In this document: piece by piece, positions 35,999 through 45,555 of the stretch | Numbering within the stretch: the first letter of the stretch is position 1 | Layout of the letters: each line of letters opens with the position of its first letter | Origin: Streptomyces seoulensis | GTDB taxonomy: Bacteria; Actinomycetota; Actinomycetes; Streptomycetales; Streptomycetaceae | Direction of reading: 5' to 3' | Assembly (NCBI RefSeq): GCF_022846655.1 | Contig: NZ_AP025667.1 | Coordinates: forward strand, 1,153,001-1,217,000 | Length of the DNA stretch: 64,000 nt | Program-made: the position numbers and the translations under genes | Notes under the pieces: generated by a model | The model's database searches: none | The model's input: only the letters and a program-made list of their open reading frames with translations | Told to the model about the DNA's origin: nothing

Positions 35999-36232
35999 AT
36001 GGGTGCACACAGGCGGAAGTGCGACTGGTGCGGGAGCGGCACCCCGATCGTCCGCGACATGGAGCCGATCAACCCCGACTACCAGTACTGGTGCGAGGAA
36101 TGCGCGCGGGCGCTGATCATAAAAGGCGACCCCATCGAGACGTACCGCGAGCTGGAGGGCGAGCCGATCTACGGGCGGCTGCTCGAGGAGCACTGCACGC
36201 TCAAGCGGTTCTACTCCTTCGTCACGGCATAA
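35999..36232 (+). CDS. 77-aa zinc-ribbon-like protein
   Basis: This 77-residue protein has two Cys pairs, CDWC and CEEC, 24 residues apart, suggesting a single zinc ribbon. A helical charged segment (ETYRELEGEPIYGRLLEEHC) follows. Three bases separate it from the preceding zinc-ribbon gene, so the two are probably co-translated. The function is unknown. The promoter of the second tRNA-Ala lies just after its stop. Confidence 0.78.
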   Translation: MGAHRRKCDWCGSGTPIVRDMEPINPDYQYWCEECARALIIKGDPIETYRELEGEPIYGRLLEEHCTLKRFYSFVTA

Positions 36233-36271
36233 CGGACATTTTGCCTACACCGGGTCGGAGCGGAAACCGAT

Positions 36272-36300
36272 TTGGTGTTCCACCCCCAGGGCCGTGTAAT
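36272..36300 (+). promoter_or_regulatory. Promoter of the second tRNA-Ala
   Basis: TTGGTG (36272-36277) and TGTAAT (36295-36300) are 17 bases apart, about 40 bases before the tRNA gene. It differs from the promoter of the first copy. Confidence 0.55.
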
Positions 36301-36340
36301 GTTGGCATCGCCGCCGGGGAAACCGGGCGGAAAGCAACAA

Positions 36341-36413
36341 GGGGCTATAGCTCAGTTGGTAGAGCGCCTGCATGGCATGCAGGAGGTCAGGAGTTCAATT
36401 CTCCTTAGCTCCA
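36341..36413 (+). tRNA. tRNA-Ala (anticodon GGC), copy 2
   Basis: This gene is identical over all 73 bases to the copy at 35502-35574. The identity ends within a few bases on each side, so this is a duplicated gene with independent flanks and promoter. Confidence 0.96.
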
Positions 36414-36420
36414 CAGAAAA

Positions 36421-36455
36421 CGAAGGCGGACCGTCGTAAAGACGGTCCGCCTTCG
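36421..36455. terminator. 15-bp terminator between tRNA-Ala and the NuoF-like gene
   Basis: Arms 36421-36435 and 36441-36455 form a perfect stem with loop GTAAA, seven bases after the tRNA. It can also stop minus-strand transcription from the convergent gene. Confidence 0.9.
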
Positions 36456-36532
36456 TCGTGTTGCGCGCCCGATGCCCGCACCGGGCCGTCCGCGGCGGGC
36501 CACCCGTTCCCGGACGACCCGCCGCGAGTGCG

Positions 36533-38143
36533 TCAGCGTCCCAGCGCGCGCCGACCCCGGCCCTGGGAGACCACCGGAAGGTTCCGCGCGGGCGCCTGGC
36601 CGCGGGTGTCCTCCTCGATCCGCAGGGCGAGCGCCGGGCAGCGGCGCACCGCGCGCAGCGCCTTCGCCTCCGCGTAGCGCGGCACCTGGGCCTGGGCGAC
36701 CGTCGGGAAGCCGTCCGCGCCCAGCTCGAAGACCTCCGGGAGGATGTCCGCGCACAGGCCGTGGCCCCGGCACAGCGTCCAGTCGACGTAGATCTTCTGG
36801 CGGCTGCCGCCGGCCTCCTCCGGCGCCGCGCCGCTCGTGATGCCGGCGGGGAGCTTGCCGTCCTCGAAGAGCGGCAGGACGCCCTCCACGGGCCGTCCGC
36901 AGCCGTTGCCCAGCACGTGCGCGGCCAAGTCGTCGGTGAACGCCTTGATGGTCGACTCGAGGAACATCGCCGAGCCGTCCGGGTGCGAACACGCCCCGCG
37001 CCGCTTCACGTTCTTGGCGACCTGCTTCAGCGCCTCCAGCGCGGCCGGGCCGCCGCCGTTGATGATGTCCTCCAGGCCCCGCGCGGCGGCCGGCAGTCCG
37101 AGGTAGCACGGGCCGCACTGCCCGGCGCTCTCGTCGGCCAGCCACTGCGCCACCCGCAGCGACTCGCCCAGCGGACAGGTCTCCTGACTGATCGGCAGGA
37201 TCGCGCCCGCGCCCAGCGCGCCGCCCACCGCGTCCAGCGAGTTGCGCGAGACGACCGCCTCGTTCACCGTCGCCGCGTCGATCCACTTGCCGTGGTAGCC
37301 GCCGGTCAGCACGCCCTGCGGCACCGGCGGGGCGCCGGCGAGCTGGAGGATGTAGCGCAGCGGCACGCCGGTGGGGGCCTCGATCACCATCGGGCGGGCG
37401 ACCGCGCCGGACACCGTCAGCATGACCGTGCCCGGCTCGTCGTACAGACCGGTGTTGCCGTAGCGCTCGGGGCCGATGCGGGCGGCGATGGCGAGCTGGG
37501 CGAAGGTCTCCGCGTTCGACAGCAGGGTCGGCACCCCGCCCACGCCGCTCTGGGAGGCGCTGATCTTGCGGCCGGGCGGGATCGCCGGGCCGCCGTCCAC
37601 CGAGCGGATCAGGGAGGCGGCGGCGCCCGTGACCATGCGGACCGGGTTGCGCTGCACCCAGGCGCGCAGGGCCGAGCGGCGGGAGTTGCTCAGGCCGCGC
37701 TCGGCGAGGGCCGCCTCCATGGAGCGCTGGGTGGACTCACGGGTCACGCCGATCACCAGCGTGCGCGCGCCCATCGCCTCGGCGCACAGCAGCGCGCCGT
37801 CCAGGATGAGGTGCGGGGCACGGTTGATCAGCACCGTGTCCTTGCGGCAGGCCGGCTCGTCCTCGCTGCCGTTGACGACGACGACCGGCCGTACGCCCTT
37901 CTTGATCGCCGACTCGGCGACCGAGCGGAGTTTCTTGTGGAAGGGGAAGCCCGCGCCGCCGCGGCCCTTGAGATTGATGCTCTCGGCGAGTTGCGCGAGC
38001 TGTTCGCCGCCGAGCGGCTCGAGCGGCCCGTGCACCTTCAGATGCATGGGCAGATCGAGCCGCTCCACAAGGTCGAAACCCGACGTGAGCTGGGGAAGTC
38101 CGACCACGCGGACTTCGGGGACGTCGGGCAGGGCCTCGTTCAC
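36533..38143 (-). CDS. NuoF-like flavoprotein with C-terminal ferredoxin domain
   Basis: This 536-residue protein resembles the FMN/Fe-S subunit of complex I. An FMN-binding GRGGAGFP lies at 60-67, SLBB-like and Fe-S regions follow, and a ferredoxin domain (about 448-510) with Cys 458, 464 and 502 fits a [3Fe-4S] cluster. Two features are unusual. The acidic NADH-site motif GEETA is GAAAS at 173-177, and the N3-cluster motif ESCGxCxPC reads ESAGQCGPC, so only C343, C346 and C385 remain. It therefore may not use NADH. It overlaps the di-heme membrane protein gene by four bases, so the pair likely forms one electron-transfer unit. Confidence 0.85.
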   Translation of the reverse strand: MNEALPDVPEVRVVGLPQLTSGFDLVERLDLPMHLKVHGPLEPLGGEQLAQLAESINLKGRGGAGFPFHKKLRSVAESAIKKGVRPVVVVNGSEDEPACRKDTVLINRAPHLILDGALLCAEAMGARTLVIGVTRESTQRSMEAALAERGLSNSRRSALRAWVQRNPVRMVTGAAASLIRSVDGGPAIPPGRKISASQSGVGGVPTLLSNAETFAQLAIAARIGPERYGNTGLYDEPGTVMLTVSGAVARPMVIEAPTGVPLRYILQLAGAPPVPQGVLTGGYHGKWIDAATVNEAVVSRNSLDAVGGALGAGAILPISQETCPLGESLRVAQWLADESAGQCGPCYLGLPAAARGLEDIINGGGPAALEALKQVAKNVKRRGACSHPDGSAMFLESTIKAFTDDLAAHVLGNGCGRPVEGVLPLFEDGKLPAGITSGAAPEEAGGSRQKIYVDWTLCRGHGLCADILPEVFELGADGFPTVAQAQVPRYAEAKALRAVRRCPALALRIEEDTRGQAPARNLPVVSQGRGRRALGR

Positions 38144-39390
38144 CTATGGCCTCCGGAAGGCGTGTTCCAGGGTTCGCCCGAACCCGGCGCGTCGTAACCG
38201 GCGCCGGGGGTCGCTTGCGAGGCGGGACCGCTGTTGAACGTGTCGGAGGAGTTGTACGTCCCGTAGCGGGCGTTCGTCTCACCGGTGTTGTACACATCAC
38301 TTCCGCCGTATCCCGGGGTGCCCGGATTGCCATAGGCGGGGATGTTGTATCCGGTGTCCTGGAGCGGGTCGTAGGAAGAGGGCGGGGCCTCGCCGACCGG
38401 GGGCGGGGACGGCACCGGCCAGCCGGGACCCCCCGGGCCGGAGGGGTTGGGCACGCGGGGCATCGCCTCGGTCGGCTGCGCGTCCCGCCTGCCCTGGTCG
38501 GCGCCGTAGGGCTGCTGGGGGACGCCCGGACTGTTCGCGGTGCGGTAGGCGGCGGCGAAGCCGGGGTCCGGTGCCGGGGCGGCCGGGGCCTGGAACAGCG
38601 GGCTGCCGCCGGAGGGGGCGCGGCGGGGCTCGCGGCGGTTGTCGAAGCCCGGCTCGGACATCCGGCTGCGGCTCGCCTCCAGGCGGTCCAGGTCGGGGCG
38701 CTCGCCGTTGCCGAAGAGGCCGACCAGGCGGTCGGCGAGCTTGCGCTTGACCGGGCGCGGGGCGGAACGCAGCGCGAGCCCGGCCATCACGCCGAGCAGG
38801 GAGAGGCCGTAGAGGATCACGAAGACCGGCTTGGCCTGGCGGCCCGCGTAGAGGCCGTGCACCAGGGCCGCGCACCACGCCGGGTAGGCGAGCATGTGCA
38901 TCGCGCGCCAGCGGGCGGCCACGGGGGCCGGGGTGGCGAAATTGCTGCGCAGGGCGCCGGTGACGCCCACGAAGACCATCAGCAGTCCGGCCAGGGAGCC
39001 CAGGCCGATCAGGCCGCCGCTGCCGGTGACGCCGAGGGAGAAGGGGATCAGGGCCGCGACCAGCTTGGTGTGGTCCAGCGCGATCTTGGTGGTGATGTGC
39101 AGCAGCAGGAACGCGATCGAGCCGACCGCCATCGTCCGGTGCACGGCCTGGCCGATGATCCGCTGGCGGGTGTTCAGCAGGACCCGGTCCTGGGCGACCA
39201 GGCCCCAGATGACCGAGCAGCTGAGCGAGACGAGGGACAGCACGCCAGCGCCGAAGTTCAGGAACTCCTGGAACTGGCTGCCTCCCACCAGCACGACCAC
39301 GGGTATGAGCAGCAGGAAGACAGCGGACGCCACCCCATAGGCCGACCGGCCTGGCTTGGGGAGCGAGCTGTTACTACGACGAGGGTTCAT
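38140..39390 (-). CDS. Ferric-reductase-like di-heme membrane protein
   Basis: This 416-residue protein has about six membrane helices in residues 18-210 and a long Pro/Gly/Asn-rich cytoplasmic tail (about 215-416) that is probably disordered. Heme ligands are suggested by His84/His98 in one helix and His165/His178 in another; this 14- and 13-residue spacing is that of NOX/ferric-reductase di-heme proteins. It probably passes electrons across the membrane. Its stop overlaps the start of the NuoF-like gene (ATGA), so the flavoprotein is the likely partner. No fused FAD/NAD domain is present. Confidence 0.82.
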   Translation of the reverse strand: MNPRRSNSSLPKPGRSAYGVASAVFLLLIPVVVLVGGSQFQEFLNFGAGVLSLVSLSCSVIWGLVAQDRVLLNTRQRIIGQAVHRTMAVGSIAFLLLHITTKIALDHTKLVAALIPFSLGVTGSGGLIGLGSLAGLLMVFVGVTGALRSNFATPAPVAARWRAMHMLAYPAWCAALVHGLYAGRQAKPVFVILYGLSLLGVMAGLALRSAPRPVKRKLADRLVGLFGNGERPDLDRLEASRSRMSEPGFDNRREPRRAPSGGSPLFQAPAAPAPDPGFAAAYRTANSPGVPQQPYGADQGRRDAQPTEAMPRVPNPSGPGGPGWPVPSPPPVGEAPPSSYDPLQDTGYNIPAYGNPGTPGYGGSDVYNTGETNARYGTYNSSDTFNSGPASQATPGAGYDAPGSGEPWNTPSGGHR

Positions 39391-39628
39391 GGGGGCAACT
39401 CCGAGCAGTTTCGGGAAGGCGGTCCCGCTGCCGAACTCTAGGTGGAGCCATACCGATCAGTACGAGGTTTGAGTTATTGCGTTGTTATCAAAGGACGAAT
39501 CACCTGCGGCGTCGTCCCTTAGTGACTGTTACGCGAAGTAATCCTTGACCCGGATTCAGATCTGGCGGCCGTACGGACATGTCTCACCTGCATACGCAAG
39601 CGCGTCGCGGCTTGCTCAAGGGCTGCGG

Positions 39629-39640
39629 TACCCTAGCGCC
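39629..39640 (+). promoter_or_regulatory. Candidate leaderless promoter of the leuS leader peptide
   Basis: TACCCT (39629-39634) is exactly six bases before the leader-peptide ATG at 39641, which would make the leader transcript start at its own start codon. Confidence 0.6.
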
Positions 39641-39679
39641 ATGCGTGCTGTACGCCTTCTGCTTAGCGAGCCGCGCTGA
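39641..39679 (+). CDS. leuS leader peptide ([12 protein letters not shown])
   Basis: This 12-codon reading frame has three consecutive leucine codons (CTT CTG CTT, 39656-39664) and is followed 49 bases later by an intrinsic terminator before leuS. This is the arrangement of ribosome-mediated attenuation: stalling at Leu codons when charged tRNA-Leu is scarce would prevent the terminator from forming. Bases 39669-39676, at the end of the frame, are complementary to 39719-39726, just before the terminator. The peptide itself probably has no function after translation. Confidence 0.75.
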   Translation: MRAVRLLLSEPR

Positions 39680-39727
39680 TCAGTCCCGACCACCGGTCGC
39701 CCCGGCGGGTCGGCATCGGCGCGGCTT

Positions 39728-39751
39728 CCCCTCCTGTGCGAGGGGTTTTTT
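39728..39751 (+). terminator. Attenuator terminator in the leuS leader
   Basis: A 6-bp perfect stem (CCCCTC/GAGGGG, 39728-39733 and 39740-39745) followed by six T residues (39746-39751) lies 41 bases before leuS. A U-tract terminator is rare in this genome and supports attenuation. Confidence 0.85.
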
Positions 39752-39792
39752 CGTTTCCGCGGGCAGAGACGATCGATGGAGCTTTGAGGATC

Positions 39793-42684
<2,892 letters not shown>

Positions 42685-42749
42685 GGGGGCGTGCCTCGCT
42701 GAGCGGCCGGTGCCTCAGGTGCCGGACCGGGTGTCGGGGTGATCCCCTA

Positions 42750-42790
42750 CGGGCAGGTTCCGGGTTCCGATGGAACCCGGGGCCTGCCCG
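42750..42790 (+). terminator. Terminator after leuS
   Basis: A 19-bp stem (42750-42768/42772-42790, two adjacent G-T pairs) with loop GAT starts 66 bases after the leuS stop. Confidence 0.88.
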
Positions 42791-42857
42791 CTGCGTTTAC
42801 CGTGGAGACGGTGGAGAGCGAGGTGGCTCGCGGCCCGCGCCCTGAGGAGGAACGGTC

Positions 42858-43574
42858 ATGGAAGCAGTGATCACCGTGTTCGCCGTGCTCTTCGTGCTGC
42901 TGTTCGTCCTCGGCACCTACGCCACGGTGAAGGCGGTCGGCGCCGCCAAGCGCAGCGTGGACCGCACCATCGCTCAGGGCCGCCGCACGGTCGAGGACCA
43001 CACCCTGCGCGCCAAGTCGCTCACCCGCCCCGGCCCGGCCGGGGAGATCGCCCAGCTCCGGCTCACCCTGCGCACCTCGATGCGCGCCACCCAGGACGCC
43101 CTGTACGCGGGCCCGGCCGAGGACGCGTCGCTGAAGGAGTCCCTCGGCCTCTTCGAGCGCCTCAGCGCGCACGGCCGCGAGCTGGACGCCGTCCTCAAGC
43201 ACCTGGAGTCCGAGCCGGACCGCGCCACCCTCACCGCCCGGCTGCCCGACCTGCGCACCCGCACCGAGCGCATCACCGCCTCCGCCGACTCCCTGCGCTG
43301 GGCCGCTCGCGACCGCGCGAGCCGCTTCGCCGAGGACGACCTGGACGCTCTCAGCAGCCAGATCGACATCGAGGCGGGCGCCCTGCGGCACTGGACCAGC
43401 GTGCAGGCACCGGCCGCCGCTCCCTGGCCCGAGGCCCCGGCCGCGGCCGACGAAGCGGCGACCCGAGGCCAGACCTGGCCCCAGGAACCGGAAGCCCGGT
43501 CCGCCATCACCCCGCCCGCCGCGCGACCCGCCTACCCCTGGCAGAAGAAGCCGCGCCCGGAGAGCACCGCCTGA
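42858..43574 (+). CDS. Membrane-anchored coiled-coil protein, unknown function
   Basis: This 238-residue protein starts with a membrane helix (about 3-23, VITVFAVLFVLLFVLGTYA), followed by a long charged helical region (about 30-180) with heptad-like Leu/Arg/Glu patterns, and a Pro/Ala-rich tail ending PWQKKPRPESTA. I do not recognise a family; the plan suggests a scaffold or cell-envelope protein facing the cytoplasm. It has a GGAGGA site before ATG 42858. The DegV gene follows after 62 bases with its own -10-like box. Confidence 0.8.
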   Translation: MEAVITVFAVLFVLLFVLGTYATVKAVGAAKRSVDRTIAQGRRTVEDHTLRAKSLTRPGPAGEIAQLRLTLRTSMRATQDALYAGPAEDASLKESLGLFERLSAHGRELDAVLKHLESEPDRATLTARLPDLRTRTERITASADSLRWAARDRASRFAEDDLDALSSQIDIEAGALRHWTSVQAPAAAPWPEAPAAADEAATRGQTWPQEPEARSAITPPAARPAYPWQKKPRPESTA

Positions 43575-43636
43575 CCGCCGGCAGCCCTCCGGGGCCGGGC
43601 TGCCGTGCGGGCGCTACGGCAGGTAACCTCCAGCTC

Positions 43637-44482
43637 ATGTCCCGCCATGTCGCTATCGTCACCGATTCAACGGCCTACTTGCCGCCGGGGCTGATGGAGC
43701 GCCACGGCATCACCTCGGTGCCGCTGACCGTGGTCCTCGGCGACCAGGCGCTCGAAGAGGGCACCGAGATCTCCACCCGCTCCCTGGCCCAGGCCCTGCA
43801 GAAGCGTCGCCCGGTCACCACCTCCCGCCCCGGCCCGGAGCAGTTCGCGCGGACCTACCGCGAGATCGCGGAGACGGGTGTGGACGGCATCGTCTCCCTG
43901 CACCTGTCCGCCGAACTGTCCGGCACCTACGACGCGGCCGTGCTGGCGGCCCGTGAGGCCCCGGTACCGGTCCGGGTCGTGGACACCGGCATGGTCGCCA
44001 TGGCGCTCGGCTTCTGCGCGCTGTCCGCCGCCGAGGCCGCCGAGGCGGAGGGCACGGTGGACGAGGCGGTGACGGCCGCCGAGAAACGAGCCGCGGGCAC
44101 CACCGCCCACTTCTACGTCGACACCCTCGACTATCTGCGCCGGGGCGGCCGCATCGGCACCGCCCAGGCCCTGCTCGGCTCCGCGCTCGCCGTCAAGCCG
44201 CTGCTCCGGCTGGAGAACGGGCGCATCGAGCTGCTGGAGAAGGTGCGCACGGCGTCCAAGGCGATCGCCCGGCTGGAGGAGATCGTGGTGGACCGGGCGG
44301 GCGGGGCCGAGGTCGACATCGCCGTCCACCATCTCTCCGCCCCCGAGCGGGCGGGGGCGTTGGCGGAGCGGCTGCGTGAACGGGTGCCTGGACTAGCGGA
44401 GTTGCATGTCAGCGAGGTGGGGGCGGTGATCGGGGCGCATACCGGGCCCGGGTTGCTGGGGGTCGTGGTTTCGCCGCGTTGA
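43637..44482 (+). CDS. DegV family protein (fatty-acid-binding)
   Basis: DegV proteins bind fatty acids and, with FakA, can present them for phosphorylation. The 281-residue protein shows the family start HVAIVTDSTAYLPPGL, TSRPGPEQF, LSAELSGTYDAAVLA, VDTGMVAMALGF, DTLDYLRRGGRIG and the C-terminal GAVIGAHTGPG. No fakA homologue is in the window. TAACCT at 43624-43629 lies seven bases before the ATG, a possible near-leaderless start. Confidence 0.93.
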   Translation: MSRHVAIVTDSTAYLPPGLMERHGITSVPLTVVLGDQALEEGTEISTRSLAQALQKRRPVTTSRPGPEQFARTYREIAETGVDGIVSLHLSAELSGTYDAAVLAAREAPVPVRVVDTGMVAMALGFCALSAAEAAEAEGTVDEAVTAAEKRAAGTTAHFYVDTLDYLRRGGRIGTAQALLGSALAVKPLLRLENGRIELLEKVRTASKAIARLEEIVVDRAGGAEVDIAVHHLSAPERAGALAERLRERVPGLAELHVSEVGAVIGAHTGPGLLGVVVSPR

Positions 44483-44524
44483 GGTGCTCTTCGCGCCTGC
44501 CCCTCACTCCTCGGGGTGGCGGAG

Positions 44525-44533
44525 TTATCCACA
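44525..44533 (+). promoter_or_regulatory. DnaA-box sequence upstream of comEA
   Basis: TTATCCACA at 44525-44533 is a perfect match to the classical DnaA box. It is single and not in an origin context, so it might be a regulatory or chance site. Confidence 0.35.
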
Positions 44534-44547
44534 ACGGCGGCCTTTTC

Positions 44548-44578
44548 CACGGAAATTGAGCAAGATCCACTTTCCGTG
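44548..44578. repeat. 8-bp inverted repeat upstream of comEA
   Basis: CACGGAAA (44548-44555) and TTTCCGTG (44571-44578) flank 15 bases and end six bases before the comEA start. The position fits an operator or a leader hairpin. Confidence 0.4.
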
Positions 44579-44583
44579 ACGGG

Positions 44584-45555
44584 ATGTCCGATCCTCGTGC
44601 CATGGCACTTCGATCACTGTCCCGTGTATCCACTCCGACCAGCGGTCCCGGCCGGGGCCCCGACTCCGACAGCCGGGTCCGCCATCGCCGCCCGCCCGAG
44701 CGCGGTCGTGCCCGGCACCGCTCACCCGTCCCGGCGGAGGAGCTGCGCCGCCGCGCCGAGCGGCTGTTCGGCGAACCGGGGGTGGAGTCGGGGAGCGGGC
44801 CACCGGTGGGCGTGGAGCTGCCCTCCGAGGCGCCACTCGCTGACTCCGGCCGACGGGAGCGGGCCGGGCTCGCGCTGCGGGACCGGGTGCCCATGTGGGT
44901 GCAGGCGCGGTGCGGGGTCGAGCGGCGGAGCGTGCTCGCACTCGCGGTGCTGCTGGTGCTGGCCGCCGCTCTGGCCGCCCAGCACTTCTGGAGCGGGCGT
45001 ACACAGAATGTGAGCGCCCCTCAGGTGGTGCGCGAGGCTCCGGTGCGGTTGAAGGCGCGGGAGGCGGGCGACGGCGCGGGCTCCGTGGTCACGCCTGGTT
45101 CGCCGGGTGCGCAGATCGTGGTGGACGTCGGGGGCAAGGTGCGTGATCCGGGGATTCGGCGGCTGCCGTCGGGGTCGCGGGTGGCGGACGCGCTGAAGGC
45201 TGCGGGGGGAGTGCGGCCGGGGGTGCGGGCCGAGGGGCTGAACCGGGCCCGCTTCCTGGTGGACGGGGAGCAGATCGTGGTGGGGGCGTCGGGTGTGCCG
45301 GTTCCGGGGGTCCCGGCTCCGGTCGGGCCGGGTGTGGCGGGGTTGGCCGGTGGGGCTCCCACGGCGCCGGTGTCGCTCGGCACGGCGACTGTGGAACAGC
45401 TCGACACGCTGCCCGGCGTGGGCCCGGTGCTGGCTCAGCGCATCATCGACTACCGCACCCGGCACGGCGGTTTCCGCTCGGTGGACGAGCTGCGCCAGGT
45501 GGACGGCATCGGTGACCGGCGCTTCTCGGACCTCCGGGCACGGGTGGGGCCGTGA
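44584..45555 (+). CDS. comEA: ComEA-like DNA-binding competence protein
   Basis: ComEA binds double-stranded DNA at the cell surface in competent bacteria. The 323-residue protein has a long basic cytoplasmic N-terminal region (about 1-115), one membrane helix (about 117-136), an extracytoplasmic SLBB-type domain (about 177-235) and a C-terminal helix-hairpin-helix pair (about 265-320) with LDTLPGVGPVLAQRIIDY and LRQVDGIGDRRF. The start is uncertain between ATG 44584 and ATG 44602. The stop overlaps the comEC start by four bases. Streptomyces carry these genes without recognised natural competence. Confidence 0.9.
   Translation: MSDPRAMALRSLSRVSTPTSGPGRGPDSDSRVRHRRPPERGRARHRSPVPAEELRRRAERLFGEPGVESGSGPPVGVELPSEAPLADSGRRERAGLALRDRVPMWVQARCGVERRSVLALAVLLVLAAALAAQHFWSGRTQNVSAPQVVREAPVRLKAREAGDGAGSVVTPGSPGAQIVVDVGGKVRDPGIRRLPSGSRVADALKAAGGVRPGVRAEGLNRARFLVDGEQIVVGASGVPVPGVPAPVGPGVAGLAGGAPTAPVSLGTATVEQLDTLPGVGPVLAQRIIDYRTRHGGFRSVDELRQVDGIGDRRFSDLRARVGP

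Noticed and set aside
35502..36413. tRNA-Ala pair as attachment sites of an integrated element
   Set aside because: The intervening 766 bases contain no integrase or phage-type gene, and both tRNA copies are complete with independent promoters.
44525..44533. DnaA box as part of a replication origin
   Set aside because: Only one box is present and no dnaA/dnaN or box cluster is nearby.
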